Source of the DNA: Piscicola geometra
Taxonomy: Eukaryota; Annelida; Clitellata; Hirudinida; Piscicolidae
DNA length: 64,000 bases
NCBI GenBank assembly: GCA_943735955.1
Contig: OX030960.1
Coordinates: 8,652,788 to 8,716,787, forward strand
Direction: 5' to 3'
The position numbers and the translations under genes were made by a program. The notes beneath the pieces are model-generated. The model ran no database searches, had not been told where the DNA came from, and saw only the letters and a list, made by a program, of their open reading frames with translations. Of the stretch, positions 27,801 through 56,274 are shown one piece after another. Positions within the stretch are counted from its first letter, which is position 1; each line of letters opens with the position of its first letter.

Positions 27801-30800
27801 TTTGTTAATTAGAAAATGTCCCATAAAACGTAAATACAAAGAATTGGCAAACGAATGAGTTCCGATGATAACTATGAATCTTTTGCTTTCTCCGATTTAC
27901 ATTCTAGTGTTTTGCTTATGCACCACACATTCATCATTCAACCATCGCACAACCTCCCTCGCAATTAAATACCCTTAATAATCTTTAACCCTTCACTCTC
28001 ACCAACCACTCATTTTCCACCATCACAACTCACCGCTCCCCACCCGCTCAAGACCGTTGTGAATTTCTACCGAACGGGGAAGCTGCACCTGTCATCCGAT
28101 GAAGTGTGCGTCATCTCCTTCTCGGAGGAACTCAAGTACTGGGGCATCGACGAGTTGTACATGGAGGCGTGTTGCCAGAATAGGTGCGTCAGTGGTGGGG
28201 TGGGATAGGAGAGGTATTCAAAAAGTGTTATGCGCTTCGAATGGAACAAACCCATGGACTAAATGGACCGTGTACTAAATGGACCATGGCATTTTAATGA
28301 ATGATTTGTAGTCTAGAAGCTATTTGAACGTGTAGATGTTCTTTTGGGCCTGCTGTTCTATTCTTTTGTGTTTATTGAAAGTGATGTTTGAGTTTTGTTG
28401 GCGTTGAAAGGTTGTTTGATTGATGGTAGTTGAGTTATGCGCGTGCCGTTTGATTAGTGAATGCTCGTTCCAGAAACGTATTCGAGGCTATAATTCACAA
28501 ACTATTTATTAAATAGAATGCAAACACTTTTAGTTCGTTTGTTCAACGTAAATTAATATTTTTTATTTCTTTTTTAATAAGAAAAAAATCTCTGTCTCAG
28601 ACGTTTTAGTGCAAGTTTGGAAAACACTTTTTTAAGCATTTTAATAATAAATAAATAAAATAATATTTTTATTTGCATTGATAATTCCCTCAGGTTCTTC
28701 CAGAAAAAGCACAAGTTGTTCGAAGACGCCAAGAAAGAGGCCGAAATAAGGGAAAGTTCCGATGATGACGACGATGATGATGATGATGATGACACAATAA
28801 AAGAGCATAATGATAAAGAGAATAAAAATAAAAATAATAATGATAATGATGATGAAAATAATAATAAAGACAAAAATAAAAATGCTAAAAAGAGTGATAA
28901 TAATACCATTGGCGTCCATGAACAAGAGCACAGGGCGAAAAGAAAAGACAGTGGACGTTATGAAAGAACGAATATCGAAGACGACGGTGGTGGTGGTGGT
29001 AGTAGTAGTAGTAGTCCTTTGAATAACGACACAAATAATCATCTCAACAGGAATCCTTTGTCTTCCAATATAAACAAGTGGTGGAAAAATTTGAAAGATT
29101 GTTTTTCCAACAACAATAACAGCAAAAACAACAATAATAATGCGAACCCTCTCAGTAACTCCAACAAGAACATTAGCAACAACAACAAAACATTTTTATC
29201 ACGCTACCAAAGAGTAAAGAGAAAGGTGTGGTGTCTGATGGAAAAGCCCCACACCTCCATGACCGCCAGGGTTTGGAACACTTGTGTCTTTTCTTCCTTG
29301 AGTATAAAAAATATTCCAAATAGATTTAGGACAATGGCTTTGTCATTAGTATGCGAGTAATTTTAAAGAGTTGCTCATAAAGGGTGTAACTGCCGTGCCA
29401 CAAAACACATTACACGATAAAGCTGAAATCGATTTGTTTCATTGAATTGCTCTATGAAGGGACACAATATAACCCAAAATAGTTAGTAACTCTGATACTT
29501 CGGCGCTGTTATGCAAATGCTTCTGAGTGCATTGTCTCCATGCAAACCTTCCGATCGTGAGCGAGTCAAAAGGATGCGCACAATAAAAATTCCATAAATG
29601 TTATCTTCACTTTTAACAACTTTGATTCTTTTTCCGCAATACCCCCCTCCTCTTCCTTTTCTTCTTCCTCCTCCTCCTCCTCTTCCTCCTCTTCCTCCTC
29701 CTCTTCTTCCTCCTCCTCCTCCTCCTCCTCCTCCTCCTCCTCCTCCTCCTCCTCCTTCTCCTTCTCCTCCTCCTCCAGGTGATCGCCATAGTGTCAGTTC
29801 TCTTCATCCTCCTCTCGACACTCGCCCTCATCCTCAACACCCTGCCCTCGATCCAGTCTCTCGACGCCAATGGCAACTTCACTGACAACGAGAGCCTCTT
29901 GAAGGCGGGTTGTTGGTGAAATGGCTTTAGAATTTATTTGGCTCCAAGAAATTTTTGTTTTTCAACTAACCACGATAACCAGCCACCACAACCAACCATC
30001 ATAACTGACCAAACCCAAGCACCCATTCTAACCAACCCATCCACCCACCCACCAACAACTCACAGCTCGAGGACGTGTGCATCAGCTGGTTCAGCATCGA
30101 GTACCTGGTACGTTTGTGGGCGGCCCCGAGCAAGTGTCGCTTTGTGAAAGGCCCCATGAACCTCATCGACCTTGCTGCCATGCTGCCCTACTACGTCAGC
30201 CTCTGCCTCCTCGAAAACAACGAGAAGAGCCAGGAACAGTTCCACAACGCTCGACGACTCATCCAGATCTTTCGCATCATGCGGATCTTCCGCATCCTCA
30301 AACTGGCGCGACACTCAATCGGTCTGCAGGCGTTGGGCTACACGCTGCAACGGAGCTACAAGGAACTCGGCATGCTGGTGAGCTTCATCTCGATCGGCAT
30401 CATCATCTTCTCCAGTCTGGCCTTCTTCGCCGAGAAAGACGCCAACCCCGCCATGTTCCGCAGCATCCCCGAGACGTTCTGGTGGGCGGCGATCACGATG
30501 ACGACCGTTGGTTACGGCGACGTGAGTCCAATCACGGTGTGGGGCAAGGTGGTGGGCAGTGTGTGTTGCGTGTGTGGAGTGCTCGTGATTGCCCTGCCCA
30601 TCCCTATCATCGTCAACAACTTCTCTGACTTCTACAAGGACCAGGTTGCTGTGTGTGTATGTGCGTGTTTGTGGATGTGGTTGTGGATGTGGTTGTGGAT
30701 GTGATGTGGATGTGTTTTTTTTGTGAAGAAATAAACTGTTGGTTTGCTCTGAGAAACATTATAAGTTCCTTCAAACGAGGTATTGAGTCTCTAACTGAAG

Positions 30801-31716
30801 GGCCGTTCTGTCTTTATTTGAAGTGGTGTTGGTCCTTAGACATTTTTGTGCTTTCATTTCTTAATTTTTGAACAGATCATTTTCAATTTTTCGCCTTCAC
30901 TAACGGATCTACTTCTCTGTGCAGATTCGGAGGCAGAAGGGGAAGGATAGAGAAGTGGAGTGGAGGAAGGGGGACCAAAGAAGAGCTTCCGTTTTCCAGG
31001 TTCAACGTGCTTCAAGTTGTAAATTTAAATTTTTTTAAAAAGTTTTATCGTTTCCTAGCAACAACTCAACGCATCAGTCCAAGCTTATTATCTCAACCAA
31101 TTGAAGATTAATGAAATCATTTCGATTAAAACCCTCTAAACTAAAATAGCCATCATCATCTTCCAATCATCACTTTTCCTGCCATAAATACAAAGATATC
31201 AATAATAATAATATTCTTTTTTTATTGTTATTGCTATTATTCTTAAGAACCAAGGAGACCTGGAAGATGAGGGTGATGATGATGATTACCAGACCAACGC
31301 CTACCACCACATCTGGAACAGCCTGCGTAGGGCCAGTAGAGTGTTGGGCGCTAGAAAAGTCTCTGACATCACTGCGGAGTCTGCTGCACGTCCGCCCAAG
31401 GTATAAATAAAAATAGAAATATAATTTTATAGTAATAATATTAATAATAAAAATTTCATCAATAACACTGATAGCATAAGTAACGATAACAAAAACAAAA
31501 GTAATATTATCTAACCTATTATTTAACTGATTATACTTGAAGTATGTAACTGCCCCTGGACAGCGCTTGAAGGCGAAGACGACGTGTGAGGAGTACAGAC
31601 AACTCACCTGCCAACTCACAAGACCCTACCACAAGGGGCTGCCCAGGCCAGGTTGCCATGACACGAAGGATAATGCTAATACTACACTAATAAGAGAATT
31701 ATTTTTATTTTTTTAA
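24884..31716 (+). CDS. Shab/Kv2-like voltage-gated potassium channel
   Basis: Delayed-rectifier potassium channel subunit of the plasma membrane, forming tetramers. Exons: 24884-25954, 28053-28183, 28694-29270, 29779-29904, 30066-30644, 30925-30999, 31248-31400, 31564-31716; 954 residues with all phases consistent. Residues 1-290 are Ser/Pro-rich with a 7-residue repeat (LPSLSSP). T1 starts at about 295 ([15 protein letters not shown]). T1 and S1 are separated by an Asp/Asn-rich insertion of about 150 residues in exon 3. S1 is in exon 4, S4 is at about 697-718 ([20 protein letters not shown]), the filter TVGYGD at 782-787 and the S6 PIP at 813-815. S4 and PIP are of Kv2 type. Intron 4 needs a GC donor (AAG|GCGGGT). 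The last two exons are open, in phase and GC-rich but not matched to known Kv2 C-termini, so the C-terminus is tentative. Confidence 0.88.
25440..25575 (+). repeat. 21-bp in-frame repeat in Kv2-like exon 1
   Basis: About six tandem copies of a 21-bp unit (CCACTTCCATCATTATCATCT) encode the heptapeptide LPSLSSP in the N-terminal tail, ahead of the T1 domain. The surrounding 25150-25690 is Ser/Pro-rich low-complexity coding sequence. Confidence 0.85.
26087..26225 (+). repeat. CAAT-headed dispersed repeat, copy 1
   Basis: Short (CAAT)n, then CACTAATGATTTGTATAGCG and a body ending near TATATATATCAATTTAAATA. The body is almost identical to the copy at about 35350-35480 and related to 27527-27650. 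An internal GCGC...AAAAGCGCT inverted pair is visible. It lies in intron 1 of the channel gene. Confidence 0.8.
27139..27265 (+). repeat. 29-bp tandem repeat
   Basis: Four copies of a unit containing GGGTGCATATAATTGGGTCC in channel intron 1, with single-base differences between copies. Confidence 0.8.
27527..27650 (+). repeat. CAAT-headed dispersed repeat, copy 2 (diverged)
   Basis: (CAAT)n is followed by ATTTATATAGCGCTCTTTTT and an inverted partner AAGAGCGCT, then a conserved AATGAATTTGTTAAA tail. Same orientation as the other two copies; more diverged. Confidence 0.75.
28755..29190 (+). repeat. Asp/Asn-rich low-complexity coding insert of Kv2-like exon 3
   Basis: GAT- and AAT-rich codons encode an acidic, Asn-rich segment between the T1 domain and S1. 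The conserved sequence resumes at about 29215 ([18 protein letters not shown]), matching the Kv2 pre-S1 KKLWDLLEKP motif, so the insert is flanked by conserved protein within one exon. Confidence 0.8.
29640..29778 (+). repeat. (CTC/CTT)n pyrimidine tract forming the acceptor of Kv2-like exon 4
   Basis: About 135 bp of (CCT)n runs straight into CTCCTCCAG|GTGATCGCC, so this trinucleotide repeat serves as the polypyrimidine tract. Confidence 0.85.
29905..29906 (+). other. GC-type 5' splice site, Kv2-like intron 4
   Basis: Exon 4 must end in phase 0 after AAG at 29904 to join CTCGAGGAC at 30066; the intron then starts GCGGGT. The nearby GT dinucleotides give other phases. Confidence 0.6.
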
Positions 31717-32789
31717 AATTTACATATTTTTTATTTGTGTTATAATTCTTGCACTTTCACATACTGACATCACAAACCATCAATGACTTCACAGAACCGA
31801 AGTTTAAGGCGGCAGCCCCTTCGCTGTGGGATCGATTCCTCTTCAAGAGATGCCCACGTGATGTGGAGGCATGATGATGATGATGATGCCCACGTGATGT
31901 GGAGGCATGATGATGATGATGATGCCCACGTGATGTGGAGGCATGATGATGATGATGATGCCCACGTGATGTGGAGGCATGATGATGATGATGATGCCCA
32001 CGTGATGTGGAGGCATGATGATGATGATGATGCCCACGTGATGTGGAGGCATGATGATGATGATGATTCTCACGTGGCATGACGACCATCAACACGCCAT
32101 CTGCTCGAGCAGGCGTGTAAGTTCATTGAGAGTTTGGGTTCTTTGTTTCTATTTGTAAATCACTTTTTGTGAATTCTCATAGCCTATTCCATACTTTCTT
32201 CTGATGCGAACGACTCATACTTGTAATTGTAACCATTACATCTGTAAAATTAGTGTTTGTAATAATTACAATTATTGTCATTGTAAACTTAATGCTCCTA
32301 ATTGTAATCATTGTATATGTAAACCTAATGTTTGTCATTTCAATCGTTAAATACTTTTGAATTGTAATCATCACACATTTTGCTCATTGTAATCATTACA
32401 CATGTAACTTGATGTAACTGATATATGCAGCTAAGTTTAATTGTAGCTTCATTGCTTTGGCCTACAAGTGTTCTTTACGATGTAATCTTAATCTTTACTT
32501 TTGTAAGATTTCACAAAAAAGGGCTTCAACCACTTTGCACAGTTACAACTTGCCTTAAGCAAATTATTAGAATAAATTTAATTAAATTATTATCATTTGC
32601 TATTAATTCAAAAAAAACTATTTCTAACAATTATTATTATAACTTTTGAGAAGATTAGTTTTTAAAATACTTTGTTAAATGTGATGCTTTTGTGATAAAA
32701 AAATAAACTCTATGGAATTATAATTAATACTGAAACAAATCAAAGAAGCACAAGAATAATTCTTATAATTTTGAAATATTTATAATGAT
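31717..32789. other. convergent intergenic region between Kv2-like and WDR3 genes
   Basis: Contains the E-box minisatellite at about 31850-32082 and an AT-rich stretch with a degenerate TTGTAATCATT-type repeat at about 32215-32410. No exon seen. Both 3'UTRs and polyadenylation sites should be here. Confidence 0.5.
31850..32082. repeat. 36-bp minisatellite, each unit with a CACGTG palindrome
   Basis: Six full 36-bp units plus flank. CACGTG occurs at 31855, 31891, 31927, 31963, 31999, 32035 and 32071, followed in each unit by ATGTGGAGGC and (ATG)n. Both strands are open through it, which is expected for a 36-bp repeat. Confidence 0.9.
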
Positions 32790-41376
<8,587 letters not shown>

Positions 41377-42054
41377 CGCAGTTCCAACTTTTTAAGATAA
41401 AACTCAAAAAATAATAAACTTGAGAAATACTAAATGAGATTGTTTAATATTTGAGTCTTTGATTATTTTGATGTTTTTTTTTCTTTCTTTAAAAATATCA
41501 CCATATATCGTTCAGCATGTTAAGTTTTCCATAGATCCGAAAAAATAGGGAAATTATCACAATTTAAAAAAAATGTTTAATTCTTTAAAAATCAAAGTTA
41601 ATAGTAATGAACATTTGTATTCAAGTGTAATTTCAAGCAAAAAATTTTCACATTTACAGATCAGACTGCTAGGAACTAAAATACTACCTTTTCATTAATT
41701 TTCTATTGTAAAATATCTAGGCATTCTAATATATGTTAATATATTCTTCTAAAAATGATTTATTGCCATGAAAAGTCACAAAGTAACTAAGAAAAAGCAC
41801 CAGAACATATAGAAAAAAAAAGTATTTGAACAAATAAACAGATATGATTGAGAGTGATCGAGAATGTGATATACATTTTTAGAAACAATTTTAGGATGCC
41901 GTAATGGAATTGATAAAAACGATAAAAATAAAAAAGACAAAATAAAATATGTACATTGGAGATAGCTTCTTCAGATTAAAAACTGTTCAATAAATAACAT
42001 AATATTATGAATTATTATTATTATTAACATCATCATCGTCATCATGAACACCCT
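41377..42054. other. short spacer between DEPDC1-like stop and WDR3 start
   Basis: 678 bp, AT-rich; both genes are on the minus strand, so this holds the DEPDC1-like 3'UTR and the WDR3 promoter or leader. No exon seen. Confidence 0.6.
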
Positions 42055-50936
<8,882 letters not shown>

Positions 50937-51232
50937 TTTGAAGAAAATCAAAACAATTAAAATACTTAAAATTTTAGAATTTTTCAACTTAATTAAAGAG
51001 AGGATAAATTAAATTGGTTGAAGATATTTGCATTATGTACTCTTCATTCACACACTTATATACCAGCGATTCAAACAAGCGCCTAGCTTTTCATTGGTAG
51101 GAAAATAATTTGACTAAAAGTAAATTCATGACATAATGAATTACATAATTTAGACAACAGTAACTTTGATTGAACTTCTTCATAATTAAAACAGAGTCAA
51201 TAAAATATATTCTTTATAGCAATAATAGCAGT
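50937..51232. other. 296-bp spacer between nicotinic receptor stop and DEPDC1-like start
   Basis: AT-rich; both genes are on the minus strand. It must hold the receptor 3'UTR and the DEPDC1-like promoter or leader. TATATACCAG at about 51057 and an AATAAA-like ATAAA are present but not diagnostic. Confidence 0.55.
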
Positions 51233-54200
51233 TTAACAAATCATTTGATAGACAAGTGTTAGATGGGTTATGAAACTCAGGCCCAGGAAGATCCAAAAGA
51301 ATATTTGGTCGATGAACATGGCGGCCAGTCTCCATTCTGCCTTGATACGCTCTCGATCTTTTTTGTCGAGTTTCATGGCGCTTTCAGACGAATTCATCGA
51401 GCTGAAGTTCTGTGTTTTGTTTCTGCCTGATGAAGATTCATCATGGCATTGGTTGACTTTTTCATTCCTAAATTTGTTTTTCAGATGTGTTAGTTTGAAC
51501 TTTTTCAACTTCGATGATTGGAGATATTTCTGTGGTGGAGGCGGTATCTCAATGTCTTGGGCCGATGTGGCGAGTGGAAAGAGAGTGGGCGAGGACACGG
51601 CGTTAAGACTTGATGGATTCACGCCTGCGTCAAAAGACTTGTCGAAACTTTCGAGTCTCTTGCATCTCCTGAGACTCTGCCTCATCTCACTCAAACGAAC
51701 CTTGTTGTCCAGTTTGGCGTGCAAGTTGAAGCGCTTGGCGTGGTCAATGGGTCTTTCCTGGTTCCGATCCAGGTGCTCCTCTTGTGATCCACCCTCGAGA
51801 CACATCGACTGAGTGCTCAACTGGTGCGTCTGAGGTGCGTTGTAGAGGTCCGAGATGAAGCTGATGCCAGTGGCACTGTTCCGCATGCAGACGGGAGGGT
51901 CAGCAGACGTCGAGTGGCGGAAACTTCCCACTGAATTTTCATTTTCAAATTCTTTCGAGTTTTCATTGTGGCGAGGTGCTTTGTTATCGAAATGATTTCC
52001 ATTCTGTGTGTTTCTTCCTCGAGGTTCTGGCGTTTCCAGGTGGTCGAGTGGCTTGACGTTCAAGCAGCTGGTGGCCAGACTGAGGAACCAGCCGGAACAC
52101 CTCTCGGAGGAGTTCCTCTTGGCGTAGACGTAAGTGACGATGACCGACATGACGAGGGCAATGCTCACCATCACCATCGTCGAGGCGAAGAACATGCCTG
52201 CAGGGTGGTGTTTGTCGACTGGAGTAGATGATGGGGATGATGTTCTTAGTCTTAATGATGATGATGTTCTTAGTCGTTTCCCGTTTAAATAATCTGAATT
52301 TAAAATAAGCTGAATTCAAGTATTTGTTAAAACTATAACTTTTAAAAGTTATATTTGTTTTTTCAAACTTCAAACTTGAAGCATTTTCATCGCAAACACC
52401 TCACCAAGAATGGGCACAGAGTCAGGCGTGGGGGGCATTGACTCACCCACTCTGAGCAGAAAAACCACCAGCGCCAGCAGGATGGTGATCTCCAGATTCA
52501 CTTTCTCTCCCGACTCGACCGGAAGGAAGAAGCCCAAGAAGGAGACCAGGAAGATGAGGAAGCAGGGCGCGATGAGGTTGATGATGTAGAAGAGACTGCC
52601 CCTCCGCATGTGAATGGTGAACGTGACGTCGGGATACAACTCGACGCAACAGGCGTACCTGCGCTCTTGCCGGTCTGCCGTGATACCCGTCTCGTTGTCC
52701 ACCGACCATTCCTGTGCGAGGGCAGTCAATCAATTAGTCAGTCAGTCAAGGTCAGTTGCATTGGTGAAGAAGATGCTCAGAAGTGTGAGAGATATAATAG
52801 TTGGTAGACGGGCAATAAATTGGATGAGCCAGTGAAATTTCTCCAAAAAAACACCCCACCTGGTTCTTGGAGGTGTAGTAGACACTGTTCTCGAAGTCAG
52901 GTGAGTAGAGCACATCCAACTGGTTGCCGTTGTGCGTCCAAGAGATGAAGGTGATGTTGCAGCGCTGGGTGTCGAAGGGGAAGTACTTGACGTTGAGGGT
53001 GCAGTAGGTCTTGATGAGGGCCGGGAAGAGCCAGAGAACATTTCCGTTCGACTCGACGTTGACGTTTGTGACGACGTAGTCGTTGAATTTGTCGCCAGCG
53101 CTGTTAGTGTGTGTGTGCGTGAGAGGATGGTTATGTGTGTGAGGATGATGGAGTGATGGAGTTGTTGGAGTGGTTGAAGTGGTTTTGAGGGAGTATAGGA
53201 ACGAATTGTGCTGGATGCTTAGAAGCTTGTAAAGAGCTGTGAAGAGCTCTTTAATGATATTTTAAATGGAATTTAAACATTCTATAAAACAATATTTAAA
53301 AAGTTCTAAAAAAGATTATTTCACGAAGTATTCAACTAATGATTTAAATACTAGACGACACCGAAACTTAAACACATGCTATACGTGTTTTCTGTAAATA
53401 AAAAAATTCTTTCAAAAAAGTATTTCGCAAATGGTAGGTGGAATAAGGCACTTAAGCAAGAAGCTTTTGCGTGACTAATCGTATGTATTTCTCGACATCT
53501 ACTTAGCAAAAGTGCGCAAGTCTCAATAAGGGGTTTTCGAAGTATTCTTTTGGAAATGATCGTGTTTTTATAAAAATAATGAACCAATCACACTTTTTAA
53601 AGCATTATTTTTACTTTTTTATATCTGGTTTAATCTAAAAAACTCAAATAATGCACGCCTATAAATTATTTGTAACTCAGCGCCACCAGATCGAGAACAT
53701 ACTTTCCAGATATTTACATCCTCCACAACCACCTTCCATCCTTCACAACTCCTTTTCCATCCTCCACAACCACCTTCCATCCTCCACAACCACCTTCCAT
53801 TCTTCACAACTCCTTTTCCATCCTCCACAACCACCTTCCATCCTCCACAACCACCTTCCATCCTTCACAACTCCTTTTCCATCCTCCACAACCACCTTCC
53901 ACCTCACTCACAAATTCTGGATCACCAAATCAGGGGTCCACAGCCGGTCAGCAGGGATTTTTATGCTGTCGACTCCGTAAAACTCCTCAGGATTCCAAGT
54001 CAGATAGTCATCTTTCCATTTCTTGAAAGAAAATCACTTTTTTTAACGAAAATGTCAATTAGAATTATAATAATTTATTTATTAACTATTAAAAATCTTT
54101 TTATTAAAAAATTATTATAAAAACTTCAATATTTTTAATTAATTTCTCTAGCATTGAAAGACTACTAAACCAGCCTGTCTTATGGCCAAGAGACATGTGA

Positions 54201-56274
54201 ACGTTTGCTCTCTTTCGTTCTGCGACAATTTGAGTAAATTTTAAATTTAATTTTTAATTTTTAATTCACATTATTGAAAATTCTTTAAAATAAATATAAA
54301 TTCACATAGATCTACTTAAATCCCTCTTAACCCACCCTCTTAACTTCTCACCCCATCACCACAGCAGCACAGCACCACCCACGGTATCGAGGATGTGGTA
54401 GAGGGACATGGCAATGTGGACTGTGACGGCACTCGAGTCGTTCTTGACGGGTCTGCTCGTGCTGTCGTAGTTCTTCATCAGCATCTCCTTGATCTGCTGC
54501 TCTCCCGACCTCGTCTCGTCCCGCATCGATGGGTGGTAGGCGTCGTCGTTTTGTCGCTTGTAGTAGTTGTGGTCGCGGTAGTGGTGGTGGTGGTGGCCTT
54601 TCCGACGGCTGTAGTGCCTGGAAGTGGGATTCTGGTTGAAAGAATGATGGCTGGATTGGGGGTAGGGTGGTGGTGGTTGTTGGGCGTTTGGAAGGTCGAA
54701 CAGTGGGTCGTAGTAGTCGACGTCCAGGGCCTGTTCTTGCTCGAGAAGGTGGTTTTGTTGCAGTTGCAGCTGCGCCTCAAACTCAGCATCTTTGGTCAGA
54801 TCATATTCCAGTGCAGCATCATCATCAACTCCACCGTTATCATCACCAACTCCATCATTTTCATCATCACCATCTTCGTTTCTGTTTATGTGGACTTGGG
54901 GATCCGGTGTGGAAGTTTCCATTGTGGCGAGCGTGGTTCTTGTGACTGGGAAGTTGGGAGAGAATATTTAAGAGTTTTTAAAGATGATAACTTTTATTTT
55001 ATTATGTTATAGACTGTTTAATTCTTTTAAAAAATTGTTAAAATCAAAATAAAAGAAGGATTAATGAGAAAATCAAGCTTGAAAGCATTTTACAATCTCA
55101 AATATCCTTGAAATAATTATTTTCGTCTATTATTTGATTATCATACTTGTAGAACTTATCTTTAAAGTAACAATTGTTATCTATTATCATTTATGTACAG
55201 CGAAACTTTTTGAAAATTGATGTTTGCGAGATTTCCTTAATTTATCTTCGTATCGAATCATCATAACACAAACTCTGTGAGTGTCCACTGACACTAAGGC
55301 ACCTAATAAAAAGTGTGTTTCCAATTTATTTAATATAAATAATATAATCATATTTTTATGATATATGCTAAATGTGTGGACAGAAAATTCAAGCTATAAT
55401 TTCTATTTGTTTGCATATTTGTCGGCTCAATAGAAGGTTTTCTAGTTGCTGTCTTGATGAACTGAGGCGATCAAGAAATGATTTGTTGTGCAAGTGAGCT
55501 AGACCAAAGCACTTGCTTAAGTTAATGCCTACATTCTACCACGGCAACCTCGTTTTCTTTCGACCTCATTTCGTTGATCAGTCCAAAATACGCACACAGG
55601 GCCTACACAGTGAAATATAGTGACATAAACAGTGACATACACAGTGACATACACCGTGACACACACAGTGACATAAACAGTGGCATACACAGTGACATAC
55701 ACAGAACGACGCAAACAGACAAATGCACGCATAAAAACAAGCAAATACACGCGAGTTCAAAACGCCTTGGTGTACATCGCGACAATTTCTGATCTTCTTA
55801 TCTGATGACCTCCAGGTCTCGGCCATTCCTCAGAAATTACCGCTAACAAAGCCGTCGTCCACCCTTCTTTCTTTGTGTTTGTTTTGCTTTTGTCTTTCTT
55901 GCTCCATTTCATTCAATGACTTTTTTCGTTTTTCTACTTTGTTTTTCAACTCAGAGTCATTAAATAAAAACAATAATTTAATAAGAAAGAATTCAATCAA
56001 AAAGATGTATTAATAATAATAGAAAAAGAATGAAGTATATATCCAAAGTGGTCAATCATGAAAAAATAGGCGATCGCATCGAAACGCTGTCAAATCAATT
56101 AAATGCGCTGCACAAATTCGATAGAAAAAGACAAGAAAAATACATAGAAGCAGTCAATGTTTTGCTCTAAGTTTGAAATTCTGAAACTTCTTTCCAACCT
56201 GGAAGCAAGGCAGAGAGGAAGATGAAGGTGAATGAGAAGAGGATGTTGGCGGAAAGGACTTTCTTTACTTCCAT
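51233..56274 (-). CDS. nicotinic acetylcholine receptor alpha-type subunit, divergent
   Basis: Pentameric ligand-gated cation-channel subunit of the plasma membrane. Exons: 56199-56274 (signal peptide MEVKKVLSANILFSFTFIFL), 54383-54945, 54175-54219, 53912-54021, 52860-53100, 52405-52711, 51233-52197; 768 residues, all phases consistent. The 45-bp exon 3 has the family's usual length. The ligand-binding domain begins near residue 170 (KNDSSAVTVHIAMSLYHILD), has WTPDLVIQN, the Cys-loop C298-C312 (YFPFDTQRC) and vicinal cysteines C366-C367 (YACCVELYPDVTF). M1-M3 follow (GEKVNLEITILLALVVFLL), then a long M3-M4 loop and M4 (EWRLAAMFIDQIFFWIF). Oddities: about 145 acidic, Pro- and His-rich residues between signal and binding domain; loop-D Trp replaced by Ala (residue 225); Glu at M2 4' (419) and Arg at 17' (432). 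Vicinal cysteines make it alpha-type; the exact subtype is unclear. Confidence 0.9.
53105..53911. repeat. nicotinic receptor intron 4 with CCACAACCACCTTCCATCCT minisatellite
   Basis: Repeat at about 53718-53900: a 19-bp unit and a TTCACAACTCCTTTTCCATC variant alternate, ending close to the donor of exon 53912-54021. The rest is AT-rich without features. Confidence 0.8.
54174..54174 (-). other. GC-type 5' splice site, nicotinic receptor intron 3
   Basis: Exon 3 (54175-54219) is exactly 45 bp if it ends AGACAG with intron GCTGGT. Using the next GT would break the frame with AAATGGAAA at 54021. Confidence 0.6.
54946..56198. other. nicotinic receptor intron 1
   Basis: Mostly AT-rich. A short CAGTGACATA(CA/AA) tandem of about 12 bp units occurs at 55610-55710. 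No exon found. Confidence 0.6.

Noticed and set aside
51270..51812. Plus-strand open frame of 180 codons opposite the nicotinic receptor
   Set aside because: Shadow of the receptor's last exon, which encodes M3-M4 and M4 on the minus strand.
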